Assembly: GCF_019802045.1 (NCBI RefSeq)
Contig: NZ_JAHVHU010000011.1
Coordinates: forward strand, 1-64,000
DNA from: Membranihabitans marinus
Lineage (GTDB): Bacteria; Bacteroidota; Bacteroidia; Chitinophagales; Saprospiraceae
Direction of reading: 5' to 3'
Length of the DNA: 64,000 bases
This document shows positions 1 through 8,044 of the stretch, in pieces (position 1 is the first letter of the stretch; each line of letters opens with the position of its first letter). The notes below the pieces were generated by a model. The model ran no database searches and was not told the origin of the DNA. It saw nothing but the letters and a program-made list of their open reading frames with translations. Made by a program: the position numbers and the translations under genes.

Positions 1-1377
1 TTTCAAGCGTAGTGTCAACTGCTTACGCCGTCCCGCTTCGAGCTCATTCTTCATATCCAGCCGCTCCTGCCCTGCTTTGTAAAAGTCAACAATCGTCCGA
101 TCCACCAGAATATTCTGCAGGGTCAATGGCGCGTGCAAATGCAATCCTTCCAGGGTCCGGCAACGACTTAAGGCGACGTAAACCTGGCCCGGCGCAAACG
201 ATCTGGACAAATCAAGCGCTATTCGATCAAATGTCAACCCCTGGCTTTTGTGGACTGTGATGGCCCAGGCCAACCGCAAAGGGTACTGTGTAAAACTACC
301 TACCTTATCCTGAATGATTTCATCTTTATCATTCATTTTATAATTGAACTTCTCCCACTCGATTGGTTCCACATCGATCGGAGCTTCCTTTCCACATCGA
401 ACCTTGACAGAATCACCATCCACCTCGATCACCTTTCCAATCTTGCCATTAAAGTAACGCCCCGACTCGGTATCATTGCGGACAAACATCACCTGAGCTC
501 CTTCCACCAAGGTGATGGCTTCGTCCACCGGATACGCCGATTCTGAAAAATCGCCGTTGACCTTGGCTTTGAATTTAAAGGGAGAACCGGGTAGTTGATC
601 CAGCCGGGATTGGTTGATCCGATCCGCCGTAGCATTGTGCGTGGTCAGTACAATAGTGTCAGCGAGCTGTTTTTTTTCGGATTCCGTGATGACCCTTTTA
701 TTTAGGATTTGAATATCATCCGGACTCGTTGTGCCCGTCCGCACTTTATTGAGCACCGATAAAAATGTTTCATTCTTTTGTCGGTATACTTTCTGAAGCT
801 CCAAAGTCACCGCTCCCAGATTTTTCCAGGCGGCAGACTCAAAAAAATAGGGTTTTGAATAATAAGGACTCAAAACGGGCCATTCGATCCGGCGAACCAC
901 GGGAGACAATTGAAATAAATCCCCAATCGCTAAAATCTGAACTCCCCCAAAAGGCAGGGAATTTCGACGGGTGTACCGCAACGCATAATCGACCGCATCC
1001 AAAATATCGGCCCGTACCATGGAAATTTCATCGATAATCAGCAATTCCAGCTCCTGCAATAACTTCCTTTTATCTTTTCGATACCGAAGATGACGCCCCA
1101 GGCTAAAGGGATTGTTGGCTATGTTGTGATCCACCGGATCATTGACAGGTACAAATGCCTTGAGCGGCAATCCAAACATGGAGTGAATGGTCGAACCCGA
1201 TGCATGAATAGCTGCGACGCCTGTGGGGGCAACAACCACGCTGTCTTTGGGTGATGCTTTCACTATGTGCCGGAGAAAAGTGGTCTTTCCGGTCCCTGCT
1301 TTACCCGTAAGAAACAACGAAGTGCTCGTTTCCTTTATAAATTGTTCAGCCAGCCTAAACTCTTCATTCATTTCCAT
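1..1377 (-). CDS. PIF1-like ATP-dependent DNA helicase (3' end outside window)
   Basis: The reading frame is open from an ATG at 1377 to the window edge (459 codons) and has no stop, so the C-terminus is missing. A Walker A motif (GKAGTGKTT) lies near residues 25-33 and a Walker B motif (LLIIDEIS) near residue 115. A late segment (AWAITVHKSQGLTFDR, then VYVALSRCR) matches motifs V/VI of the PIF1/RecD-like superfamily 1B helicases. Such enzymes unwind DNA 5' to 3' and act in genome maintenance. The gene is divergent from tkt and has its own TAnnTTTG box just upstream. The family is clear from the motifs; the specific cellular role is not. Confidence 0.88.
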   Translation of the reverse strand, partial: MEMNEEFRLAEQFIKETSTSLFLTGKAGTGKTTFLRHIVKASPKDSVVVAPTGVAAIHASGSTIHSMFGLPLKAFVPVNDPVDHNIANNPFSLGRHLRYRKDKRKLLQELELLIIDEISMVRADILDAVDYALRYTRRNSLPFGGVQILAIGDLFQLSPVVRRIEWPVLSPYYSKPYFFESAAWKNLGAVTLELQKVYRQKNETFLSVLNKVRTGTTSPDDIQILNKRVITESEKKQLADTIVLTTHNATADRINQSRLDQLPGSPFKFKAKVNGDFSESAYPVDEAITLVEGAQVMFVRNDTESGRYFNGKIGKVIEVDGDSVKVRCGKEAPIDVEPIEWEKFNYKMNDKDEIIQDKVGSFTQYPLRLAWAITVHKSQGLTFDRIALDLSRSFAPGQVYVALSRCRTLEGLHLHAPLTLQNILVDRTIVDFYKAGQERLDMKNELEAGRRKQLTLRLK

Positions 1378-1393
1378 AGCTAAAGTATTAGCA

Positions 1394-1401
1394 CAAAACT
1401 A
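1394..1401 (-). promoter_or_regulatory. Bacteroidota -7 box for the helicase gene
   Basis: On the minus strand this reads TAGTTTTG, matching the TAnnTTTG consensus of the Bacteroidota primary sigma factor. It lies 17 bases before the helicase ATG at 1377. No TTTG element is found at the expected -33 spacing, so only the -7 element is supported. Confidence 0.4.
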
Positions 1402-1471
1402 AGGAATTTATAAGGAGCATTAGGAATCCAACAAATTTTTTGTTAGAATCGTGATTTATGAAAACTTCATC

Positions 1472-1479
1472 TAAATTTG
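1472..1479 (+). promoter_or_regulatory. Possible -7 box for the tkt-gnd-zwf-pgl operon
   Basis: TAAATTTG fits TAnnTTTG and lies 46 bases before the tkt start codon. The nearest upstream TTTG (1439-1442) is about 29 bases away, farther than the usual 19-21, so the -33 element is not convincing. Confidence 0.3.
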
Positions 1480-1525
1480 TTGCGAACAATTCTTTTGAAA
1501 TTAAATTATAGTATAAAACAATATC

Positions 1526-3532
1526 ATGGATAAAACGACCAACTTAGCTATTGACACCATCCGGACGCTTTCGATGGATGCTGTTCAAAAAGCAAATTCG
1601 GGACATCCCGGAACTCCGATGGCACTGGCTCCGGCGGCGTACGTGCTTTACAAAAACATCATGAATTACAATCCGCGCAATCCCAACTGGATCAACAGGG
1701 ATCGGTTTGTTCTATCTTGCGGCCATGCCTCCATGCTGCAGTACAGCCTGCTTTATCTGACTGGTTTTGATGTGACCCTGGACGACCTCAAAGACTTTCG
1801 TCAATGGGGAAGCAAGACCGCCGGGCACCCTGAATATGGCCACACGCCGGGCGTAGAGACGACCACAGGTCCTCTGGGACAAGGCTTTGCGAATGCGGTT
1901 GGGATGGCGATGGCCGAAAAACACATGGCAGCAGTATTTAATACCGATAACCATGAAATAATCGATCACCACACCTACTGCATCTGTAGTGACGGAGATC
2001 TTATGGAAGGTATTTCGCACGAAGCAGCTTCCATTGCAGGGCACTTGAAGCTTGGTAAGCTGATTTGCTTGTTTGACGACAACAATATAACCATCGAAGG
2101 AAAAGCGAGCATGAGTTGTTCCGACGACCAGGTCGCACGATTTAAAGCGCACGGATGGCAGGTCATCGATCTGGGTGAAAAAGGAAACGACATTGACGCG
2201 ATCGAAGAAGCTTTTCAGGAAGCCAAGTCCAATACCGATCAGCCGTCCATGATCATACTCAAGACCACCATCGGGTACGGGTCACCCAATAAGCAAAACA
2301 CACCGGGTGCCCATGGTTCTCCTTTAGGCGATGAAGAAATTGTGAAGACCAAAGAATATTACGAGTTCCCTTCCGCTGAACCATTTTTCATACCGGATGA
2401 TGTCTTGAACCACATGCGGACCGTGGTAGAAGCGGGGGTAGAATCTGAAACCAAGTGGAATGATCGATTGGCTAAATACCAGAAAGATCACCCAAAGTTG
2501 GCCGAAAAACTACATACCCACCTGAACCACAGTTTCCCTGAAAACTGGGACAGCGAAGTACCGGTTTTCTCACCCAAGGATGGTCCGATGGCTACGCGTG
2601 CGGTGAATAGTTCTTTCCTCAATGCTGTCGCTGACAAGCTCACCTGGCTCGTCGGAGGAAGTGCTGATCTGGAGCCTTCCACAAAAACGCTCATTAAGAA
2701 CAGCGATTATTTTCAATCAGAAACACCCCAGGGTCGAAATATTGCCTGGGGAATCCGGGAACTGGGTATGTGTGCGGCTTCGAGTGGGATACAACTACAC
2801 GGCGGGTTAAGACCTTACGCAGCCACCTTTTTCGTATTTACAGACTACGCGCGACCAGCGATACGTTTGGCTGCATTGATGAACCAACCTGTCATCTACG
2901 CTATGACACACGATAGCATCGGATTGGGTGAAGATGGTCCGACCCACCAACCTATTGAGCACCTGGCCTCCCTACGAGCCATGCCCGGGTTGACCGTGAT
3001 ACGACCAGCCGATGCCAATGAAACCACCGAAGCCTGGAAAGCCGCACTAAAAAATCAAAGCGGACCGACCATGCTCGTGCTGACCCGTCAAAAATTACCC
3101 ATCTTGGATCGGGATAAATACGCGCCCGCTGATATGTTGCATAAAGGAGCTTATGTGATATCACCTGAAAAGGGTTCAACACCCGATGTCGTATTGATCG
3201 GCACCGGTTCGGAGGTCCATCTGTTGATCCAGGCACAGGAAGAATTGCACAAAGACAACATCGATGCCCGTGTCGTCAGTATGCCCAGCTGGGAGTTGTT
3301 TGAACAGCAATCCAATGAATACCAGGAAAAAGTATTACCCGCCGGTGTACGCAAGCGTCTGGCCGTAGAGACGGGTGCATCACTTGGCTGGCACCGATGG
3401 GTTGGCGATCAGGGTGATCTTATTACGGTTGATCATTTTGGCGCGAGTGCACCTTACGAAGAAATTTTTGAGCACTTTGGTTTTACGGTAGAGAACATCG
3501 TAAAAAAAGCCAAAGCGCTGCATAATAATTAA
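1526..3532 (+). CDS. tkt: Transketolase
   Basis: This is a full-length 668-residue transketolase. It moves two-carbon ketol units between sugar phosphates in the non-oxidative pentose phosphate pathway, using thiamine diphosphate and a divalent metal. The N-terminal signature GHPGTPMALAPAAY is near residue 27. The cofactor motif runs from the acidic SDGDLMEG near residue 154 to the NN near residue 186. The pyrimidine-binding and C-terminal domains follow (for example HDSIGLGEDGPTHQPIEHL). It is the first gene of a tight four-gene operon: gnd starts 11 bases after its stop. Co-transcription with the oxidative-branch genes suggests joint control of NADPH and pentose supply. Confidence 0.97.
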   Translation: MDKTTNLAIDTIRTLSMDAVQKANSGHPGTPMALAPAAYVLYKNIMNYNPRNPNWINRDRFVLSCGHASMLQYSLLYLTGFDVTLDDLKDFRQWGSKTAGHPEYGHTPGVETTTGPLGQGFANAVGMAMAEKHMAAVFNTDNHEIIDHHTYCICSDGDLMEGISHEAASIAGHLKLGKLICLFDDNNITIEGKASMSCSDDQVARFKAHGWQVIDLGEKGNDIDAIEEAFQEAKSNTDQPSMIILKTTIGYGSPNKQNTPGAHGSPLGDEEIVKTKEYYEFPSAEPFFIPDDVLNHMRTVVEAGVESETKWNDRLAKYQKDHPKLAEKLHTHLNHSFPENWDSEVPVFSPKDGPMATRAVNSSFLNAVADKLTWLVGGSADLEPSTKTLIKNSDYFQSETPQGRNIAWGIRELGMCAASSGIQLHGGLRPYAATFFVFTDYARPAIRLAALMNQPVIYAMTHDSIGLGEDGPTHQPIEHLASLRAMPGLTVIRPADANETTEAWKAALKNQSGPTMLVLTRQKLPILDRDKYAPADMLHKGAYVISPEKGSTPDVVLIGTGSEVHLLIQAQEELHKDNIDARVVSMPSWELFEQQSNEYQEKVLPAGVRKRLAVETGASLGWHRWVGDQGDLITVDHFGASAPYEEIFEHFGFTVENIVKKAKALHNN

Positions 3533-3543
3533 AACAACAACCA

Positions 3544-4959
3544 ATGAAGGAACAGGAATACGAATTGGGGCTGATCGGTCTTGGAACGATGGGGCAAAAC
3601 CTCCTGATGAATATGGCAGACTGCCAGTATGCGGTAGTGGGCTATGACAAGAATAAATCCAAGGTAGATGCCTTAAAAGAAGCTACCCGTGCGTATAAGA
3701 TTACCGGTAAGTATGATGTTCCTTCATTTGTTCAGGTTCTCAAGAAGCCCCGGGTGGTTATCTTGTTGGTGCCGGCTGGTAAAATTGTTGATTATGTGAT
3801 CCAGGACCTACTGCCTCATCTGGAGCCGGGCGATATCGTCATCGATGGCGGAAATTCACACTTTACCGATACCAATCGACGGATTGAAGCACTGAAACAG
3901 AAGAACATAGAATTTGTCGGAATGGGGATCTCCGGAGGTGCAGAAGGTGCGCGAAAAGGCCCCAGCATGATGCCGGGTGGAAAAGAATCCTCCTGGCACC
4001 GGATTCAGCCAATTTTTGAAGCCACTGCCGCAAAAGTGGACGGCGAACCATGCGTGGCGTATATGGGCCAGGGAAGTGCCGGGCATTATGTAAAAATGGT
4101 TCACAACGGGATCGAATACGGCCTGATGGAGCTCATCGCTGAAGCCTATGACTTTATGAAGCGGGTATTGAAAATGTCAAATCACGATATCGCAACCGCT
4201 TTTGAATCCTGGAACAATGATCGTCTGGAATCGTATCTCATCGAAATCACAGCCGCAATATTTAGACAGAAAGATGCTCTGACCAAATCAGATCTCATCG
4301 ATGTGATCCGCGATGAATCCAAACAAAAAGGAACGGGAAAATGGACCTCGCAGGATGCGATGAACCTGCAAGTCCCCGTACCCGGTATAGACCTGGCGGT
4401 CGCTATGCGCGACCTGTCTGGATATAAGGATGAACGGGCAAAAGCTACCGATAAATTGTCCGGCCCGGTACCAGAAAAAGTGACCGATGGTGATCAGTGC
4501 AGCCTTGATGACCTCGAAAAAGCGCTTTATTTTTCATTTGTGATCACCTATGCGCAGGGCATGGCCCAATTGCGTAAAGCCTCGACTGAGTATAACTATC
4601 AACTCGATCTGGCAACAATTGCCAAGATTTGGCGGGGCGGTTGTATTATCCGGGCAGCAGTATTGGAAGATTTCCGAACGGCGTTTACCAAAAACTCCAA
4701 TTTAGAAAATTTGCTTTTGGATGATAACATTGCAGCCTCGGTCAATGATCTACAGGATGAGATCAGAAAAGTGGCCAAAGCGAGCATCGATTTTGGAGTT
4801 CCCATCATGGCCATGAGCAATGCCATCGCCTATTTTGATGCCTACCGGTCGGCTCGTCTGCCAGCCAACTTAATCCAGGCGCAGCGAGACTTCTTTGGAT
4901 CCCACACGTATGAAAGACTGGACCGAGAAGGTGTATTTCATACGGTATGGGGACATTGA
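3544..4959 (+). CDS. gnd: 6-phosphogluconate dehydrogenase, decarboxylating
   Basis: The 471-residue protein has the usual length of the long (dimeric) enzyme. It oxidises and decarboxylates 6-phosphogluconate to ribulose 5-phosphate, reducing NADP+. The N-terminal Rossmann motif GLGTMGQN is near residues 12-19. The substrate-binding segment GMGISGGAEGARKGPSMM starts near residue 127. The catalytic lysine region KMVHNGIEYG is near residue 183. The C-terminal all-helical domain contains WRGGCIIRA. It sits between tkt (11-base gap) and zwf (39-base gap). Nothing unusual is seen. Confidence 0.97.
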   Translation: MKEQEYELGLIGLGTMGQNLLMNMADCQYAVVGYDKNKSKVDALKEATRAYKITGKYDVPSFVQVLKKPRVVILLVPAGKIVDYVIQDLLPHLEPGDIVIDGGNSHFTDTNRRIEALKQKNIEFVGMGISGGAEGARKGPSMMPGGKESSWHRIQPIFEATAAKVDGEPCVAYMGQGSAGHYVKMVHNGIEYGLMELIAEAYDFMKRVLKMSNHDIATAFESWNNDRLESYLIEITAAIFRQKDALTKSDLIDVIRDESKQKGTGKWTSQDAMNLQVPVPGIDLAVAMRDLSGYKDERAKATDKLSGPVPEKVTDGDQCSLDDLEKALYFSFVITYAQGMAQLRKASTEYNYQLDLATIAKIWRGGCIIRAAVLEDFRTAFTKNSNLENLLLDDNIAASVNDLQDEIRKVAKASIDFGVPIMAMSNAIAYFDAYRSARLPANLIQAQRDFFGSHTYERLDREGVFHTVWGH

Positions 4960-4998
4960 TGTTACACCATCCGAATTCACACTTAAAACACAAATACC

Positions 4999-6507
4999 AT
5001 GCGATCAGGAGACAACTTAAGACCCACGATAATCACCATTTTTGGGGGAAGTGGTGACCTGGCCAACCGCAAGTTGGTTCCGGCGCTCTATAACCTGTAC
5101 CTCGATGATCAGCTTCCTGAAAAGTTTGCTATTATCGGGCTGGGACGAACCGAATATACCGATGAAAAATTTCGCAATTACCTCAGAAAAGGTTTGGATG
5201 AATTTTCCCGCCGTGGAAAAGCGAAAAAAGAAGATTGGAATGCTTTCAAAGACAAAATTCATTACCTGATCTCCGATGTGTTTGATGACAAATCCTACCA
5301 GGAAATCGGTCAGAAAATTAAATCCCTGGAAGAGGAATGGGAAGAAACCGCCATTTCTGTATTTTATTTTGCGATCAGCCCATCTCTGATCGAACCCGTC
5401 GCTAAAAAGTTAGGAAGTAATAACCTTTGTGACGACAAATCCTGTTCACGTATTGTCGTGGAAAAACCGTTTGGCAATGATCTGGAAAGCGCTCAATACC
5501 TCAATCAACTGCTGACTGAAATATTCAGCGAAGAGCAAATCTACCGCATAGACCACTATCTGGGCAAAGAAGCCGTCCAGAATATGCTCGTTTTTCGGTT
5601 TGCCAATATTCTTTTTGAACCGGTATGGAATCGAAATTTCATAGAACACGTGCAGATCACAGCCTCTGAAACCGTCGGGGTGGAAGATCGAGGCGGTTTT
5701 TATGATAAGGCAGGCGCCCTGAAAGATATGATTCAGAACCACGTTCTTCAGCTGCTGTGTTTTACGGCCATGGAAGCACCGGTTCACTTCAATGCCGATG
5801 AAATACGAAATCGAAAAGTAGATGTTCTTCGGGCGATCCGCCAATACGAAGGCAAGGAAGTTTTCAAAAATTCAGCCCGGGGCCAATACGCTAAAGGATG
5901 GATTAAGGGGGAAAAGGCCAAAGGCTACCGGGAAGAAGTCAAAGTTGATCCGAAGTCTTATACAGAAACCTTTGCTGCCATCCGGTTTTTTATTGACAAC
6001 TGGCGATGGCAAAATGTTCCATTTTATGTACGGTCCGGCAAACGGATGCCGGAAAAGATGTCTGTGATCACGATACAGTTTCGTTCGGTTCCCCATCAGA
6101 TGTTTCCAAATACTACTTCGGAGCACATGATTCCAAACCGGATCATCATCAGCATATCCCCGTCCACCGGGATCCGCATCCGATTTCAAGCCAAAAAAAT
6201 GGGATTGGATATGCGGCTCAAACCGGCTGAATTCAAGTTTAGCTATTCAGGCATGTATGAAAACGATCAGCCCGAAGCATATGAAAACCTGCTTCACGAT
6301 ATCATGACCGGTGATGCCACTTTGTTTATGCGTTCCGATGAGGTGGAAGAGGCCTGGCGGGTCGTCATGCCATTTGTCAGAGCCTGGTCAGATCACCCAC
6401 CAGGTACATTCCCGAATTATACTGCAGGAACATGGGGTCCCGAAGAAGTTGAAGCCTTGATTGCCGAAGATGGATTCCACTGGATCACTGCGCCATTAGA
6501 AGATTAA
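4999..6507 (+). CDS. zwf: Glucose-6-phosphate 1-dehydrogenase
   Basis: The 502-residue protein catalyses the first step of the oxidative pentose phosphate pathway, glucose 6-phosphate to 6-phosphogluconolactone with reduction of NADP+. The coenzyme-binding motif GGSGDLANRKL is near residues 16-26. The active-site signature RIDHYLGKEAVQN, carrying the substrate lysine and catalytic histidine, is near residue 182. The C-terminal domain is complete. It lies 11 bases before pgl, whose product hydrolyses its lactone, so consecutive enzymes are adjacent. Confidence 0.97.
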   Translation: MRSGDNLRPTIITIFGGSGDLANRKLVPALYNLYLDDQLPEKFAIIGLGRTEYTDEKFRNYLRKGLDEFSRRGKAKKEDWNAFKDKIHYLISDVFDDKSYQEIGQKIKSLEEEWEETAISVFYFAISPSLIEPVAKKLGSNNLCDDKSCSRIVVEKPFGNDLESAQYLNQLLTEIFSEEQIYRIDHYLGKEAVQNMLVFRFANILFEPVWNRNFIEHVQITASETVGVEDRGGFYDKAGALKDMIQNHVLQLLCFTAMEAPVHFNADEIRNRKVDVLRAIRQYEGKEVFKNSARGQYAKGWIKGEKAKGYREEVKVDPKSYTETFAAIRFFIDNWRWQNVPFYVRSGKRMPEKMSVITIQFRSVPHQMFPNTTSEHMIPNRIIISISPSTGIRIRFQAKKMGLDMRLKPAEFKFSYSGMYENDQPEAYENLLHDIMTGDATLFMRSDEVEEAWRVVMPFVRAWSDHPPGTFPNYTAGTWGPEEVEALIAEDGFHWITAPLED

Positions 6508-6518
6508 AACACGATATT

Positions 6519-7259
6519 ATGTCAACCAACCAACCACAAGAACTTCATATATTCAAAGACAATACGCTATGGCAGGAAGCTGTCATAGGATTTATCGTCG
6601 ACGTTATTTCTGATTCACTTACGGAAAAAGATCATTGTTCGATCAGTCTGTCGGGGGGCAGTACGCCCCGACAAATCTATGAACGCCTGGCGAAAGAAGG
6701 TGTCAAAAGAGGAATCAACTGGGAGACCGTCCACTTCTACTGGGGTGATGAACGGGCAGTGCCCCACACGCACCCCGACTCGAACTATAAGATGGTCAAA
6801 GAAGCTTTGCTGGATCACATTGATATTTCGGCCGAAAATGTTCATCCGATGCCGACTCCAGACCAACCGGAATCATCGGCCAGCGTCTACGGACTGGAAC
6901 TGCAAACGAAGTTCGCTCCCGAAGGAAATTCATTTGATCTGTCGCTGCTGGGGCTGGGTGACGATGGCCATACGGCCTCCATTTTCCCACACACAGACCT
7001 GGTACGGGAACAGCGTGCGTGGGTCAAGGAGGTTTATCTGGAGGATAAAGATGTCTACCGGATTTCAGTGACAGCGCCGGTGATTAACCGTTCCCGGTAT
7101 ATTGCCTTTCTGGTCACAGGCAGGAATAAAGCCGATGCCCTGAAAGAAGTGCTCCATGGTGAGGAAAATCCGGAAGAATATCCGGCTCAGCTGATTCGTA
7201 AAAGTCCCAATGTACATTTTTTCCTGGATCGGGATGCGGCCGGAGAGATTGAGGCGTGA
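6519..7259 (+). CDS. pgl: 6-phosphogluconolactonase (DevB type)
   Basis: The 246-residue protein belongs to the glucosamine-6-phosphate isomerase/6-phosphogluconolactonase superfamily. The N-terminal phosphate-binding motif SLSGGSTPRQIYERLA is near residue 43. The lactonase-type segment GLGDDGHTASIFPHT is near residue 145; its GxDGHTASLFP form separates lactonases from NagB deaminases. It hydrolyses 6-phosphogluconolactone. It is the last gene of the pentose-phosphate operon, and palindromic DNA follows within about 100 bases. Confidence 0.95.
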   Translation: MSTNQPQELHIFKDNTLWQEAVIGFIVDVISDSLTEKDHCSISLSGGSTPRQIYERLAKEGVKRGINWETVHFYWGDERAVPHTHPDSNYKMVKEALLDHIDISAENVHPMPTPDQPESSASVYGLELQTKFAPEGNSFDLSLLGLGDDGHTASIFPHTDLVREQRAWVKEVYLEDKDVYRISVTAPVINRSRYIAFLVTGRNKADALKEVLHGEENPEEYPAQLIRKSPNVHFFLDRDAAGEIEA

Positions 7260-7300
7260 AAATAATTTGGCGTAGCGTATTTAATGTTGCTAAGATAGTA

Positions 7301-7383
7301 GTCCCCATCGCGGACGATTGTTCATAGCCAGGGTCGTGAGACCCTGGAATATTAGTGATGAGTACTTGAAGTCCCCTGGGGAC
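7301..7383. repeat. Cluster of short palindromes after pgl
   Basis: Three inverted repeats occur within 83 bases. One has GTCC/GGAC ends (7301-7315). One is a perfect 8-bp stem, CCAGGGTC / GACCCTGG, closed by a GTGA tetraloop (7328-7347). One is GTCCCC T GGGGAC (7371-7383). None is followed by a T-run, so intrinsic termination is not shown. The cluster could be REP-like intergenic DNA or a processing or stability element at the end of the operon. Confidence 0.55.
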
Positions 7384-7441
7384 GATAGATGGCAAGGAAT
7401 CGACCGATCCGGGGATACCATTTATTCGGGCATAGACCAGC

Positions 7442-7867
7442 CTATTCTTCGTTGTTTTTATCGAGCAACCGTTCAGTTTTTTCAAGCAATTCCTGTAATT
7501 TTTCTTCCAGTTCATTTTTCTTTTCCGGACTCACTTCGTGTTCCTCAGCGTCTCGTACTTCGCGTTCCAAAGCCTTTTTATCCCTTTCCAAATCCTGTAA
7601 TTCTTCTTTTTGATCGGAATCATTTGCGCCCAACTGCCGTTCCAGCGTCCGGAATATTCCTTCCACCTTATCGAAAAGGCCATCGTATTTCCCTTCTTCC
7701 ATCTTTTGCTTTTCACTCGTAATCAGACTCCCGATGCTTTTCCCGAGGTCCTTGACCTGATCCACAATCTCCTGAGAATCGGATTTTTCCTCGGAACTAC
7801 CAAAGAAATAGTTGTAACCGATAACGGCAATCAACACAATGAGGATAATATTCACAATAGCTCTCAT
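7442..7867 (-). CDS. Small membrane-anchored coiled-coil protein, unknown function
   Basis: I do not recognise a family. From the ATG at 7867 the product is 141 residues. One N-terminal hydrophobic segment (AIVNIILIVLIAVIGYNYFF) is followed by a highly charged region rich in Glu and Lys with heptad-like spacing, typical of a coiled coil. This suggests a single-pass inner-membrane protein with a soluble helical domain. An upstream ATG at 7894 would add nine residues; the internal start gives a cleaner membrane anchor. It stands alone, convergent with the pgl operon and divergent from leuS. Confidence 0.7.
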   Translation of the reverse strand: MRAIVNIILIVLIAVIGYNYFFGSSEEKSDSQEIVDQVKDLGKSIGSLITSEKQKMEEGKYDGLFDKVEGIFRTLERQLGANDSDQKEELQDLERDKKALEREVRDAEEHEVSPEKKNELEEKLQELLEKTERLLDKNNEE

Positions 7868-8044
7868 AAAAGGTATTTTATACAAAAAACGCAAAAATCG
7901 GTGAAAAATTCATTAATTAAGGAGTTCATCTCGATTTATACCTATATTTTTGGGCTGTATGCGGAATACAAGGCTGTACGCATGGAATCAGTCGGCGGTA
8001 CTTTTCCGGCCAGCCATCATTTTACACCATAATTACAAAACACT

